Of a stretch of DNA of 64,000 bases, positions 63,340 through 64,000 are shown piece after piece. A program made the translations under genes and the position numbers. The notes under the pieces were generated by a model that saw only the letters and a program-made list of their open reading frames with translations, did not search any database and was not told where the DNA came from. The stretch comes from Astragalus membranaceus (taxonomy: Eukaryota; Streptophyta; Magnoliopsida; Fabales; Fabaceae), in NCBI GenBank assembly GCA_039519185.1, contig CM076849.1, forward strand, positions 59,221,087 through 59,285,086, in the 5' to 3' direction. Numbering within the stretch: the first letter of the stretch is position 1; each line of letters begins with the position of its first letter.

Positions 63340-64000
63340 TGTAACACCCATTTCTACCCGGTAATTTATTAGCGTAAAATCAAGAGTTTTCAACAATGAA
63401 ACGGATGTTACACCTTTCGACTAAAAAAAAACCTTAAACGGATACATAACATTCATCACTCGGATGAACCGGCAAACAGCATTTTTAGTCTTAAAAACAA
63501 ATCAACTCTTACTCAATCACGCAGCGGAAAAATCATAAGGGTTCAACTAAAACAAACGTAGTGACCATGTAAGATTTATAACATCAAAATCCACAAAATA
63601 ACATAAACAATATAAGTAGTGTTCATCCCCCCGAGTGCTACGTATCAGAGCGACGACACGACCGAACTAGTGAAGTACAACAGCCTTCACTCGTGGATAC
63701 CTGCACGTTACCAACATAGGGGTAACATTCAAACAAAAGGGGTGAGATATCACACAGTATAAAGAATCGTATGAAAGACCGTATATCTAGGTCAGAAAGT
63801 CAGATAATCATAACAGACAACAGGTCAACAACATCATGGACATAACAGTCAACATCAGCACAACGGTCAACGTCAGCACAACATGCAAATATCATCTCAA
63901 CAGTCAAATATCGACGACAACAGTCAATATACAACAACAACAGTCAATATACAACAACAACAGTTCACCACAGTCGGTGACTTCAAACATGCGGTATGAA
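63340..64000 (-). mobile_element. Gypsy-type LTR (block A/B family) inserted in gag, runs off window
   Basis: Starts TGTAACACCCATTTCTACCC and matches the reverse complement of the right end of 35881-39338. It interrupts gag after GTCATT. The other end lies beyond the window, so neither length nor target duplication can be read. Confidence 0.8.

Overview
This window reads as plant nuclear DNA, most likely from a legume. That is an inference: plant-type spliced gene fragments are present, and the T-protein fragment looks very close to my recollection of the pea enzyme. I find no intact single-copy host gene apart from a probable tRNA-Arg. Almost everything is nested transposable elements, several of them bounded here by exact target-site duplications (TSDs).

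Layout. 1-14624: a minus-strand, pol-less (gag-only) Ty3/gypsy-type family arranged LTR-gag-LTR-gag-LTR. Its second gag is split by a full-length, very young Ty1/copia element (4825-14068, TSD ACCAT). 14625-28540: 'block A', made of a gypsy-type LTR fragment plus a small LTR element (TRIM-like). The right LTR of that small element holds a full-length Ty3/gypsy chromovirus, Tekay/Del type (18067-28373, TSD ACCAA). 28541-30890: LTR fragment of the gag-only family type, + strand. 30891-39338: another gypsy-type LTR, interrupted by a CACTA-like element (31191-35880) that carries a tRNA-Arg gene, an m6A-reader (YTH/ECT) gene fragment and a Pumilio fragment. 37113-40715: 'block B', a near-identical copy of block A without the Tekay insertion, so it preserves the empty site.

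40837-49618: degenerate Athila-like gag and gag-protease units, minus strand, again LTR-sharing, with a 405-bp solo LTR inside one LTR (TSD ATGAT). 49619-50615: a MITE-like hairpin and non-coding DNA. 50631-56271: a 5'-truncated LINE that was split by a 5143-bp CACTA transposon (50681-55823, TSD ATA). This CACTA has no transposase but carries a spliced glycine-decarboxylase T-protein gene (one frameshift) and the last two exons of a plastid-type soluble pyrophosphatase. 56528-58045: a second, inverted LINE copy that supplies the empty CACTA site. 58062-59632: AT-rich DNA with a Helitron-like 3' end. 59846-64000: a third gag-only gypsy copy, its gag cut by another LTR running off the window.

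The most interesting signals are not genes. Several unrelated element families here each carry a private, CpG-containing short palindrome amplified in their non-coding ends. The clearest is the copia LTR: 14 AATCGATT sites at about 32-bp (three helical turn) pitch upstream of its TATA box, containing every CpG in that stretch. The same copia element has four leader hairpins whose stems covary, and a perfect 17-bp inverted repeat that places the polypurine tract in a loop.
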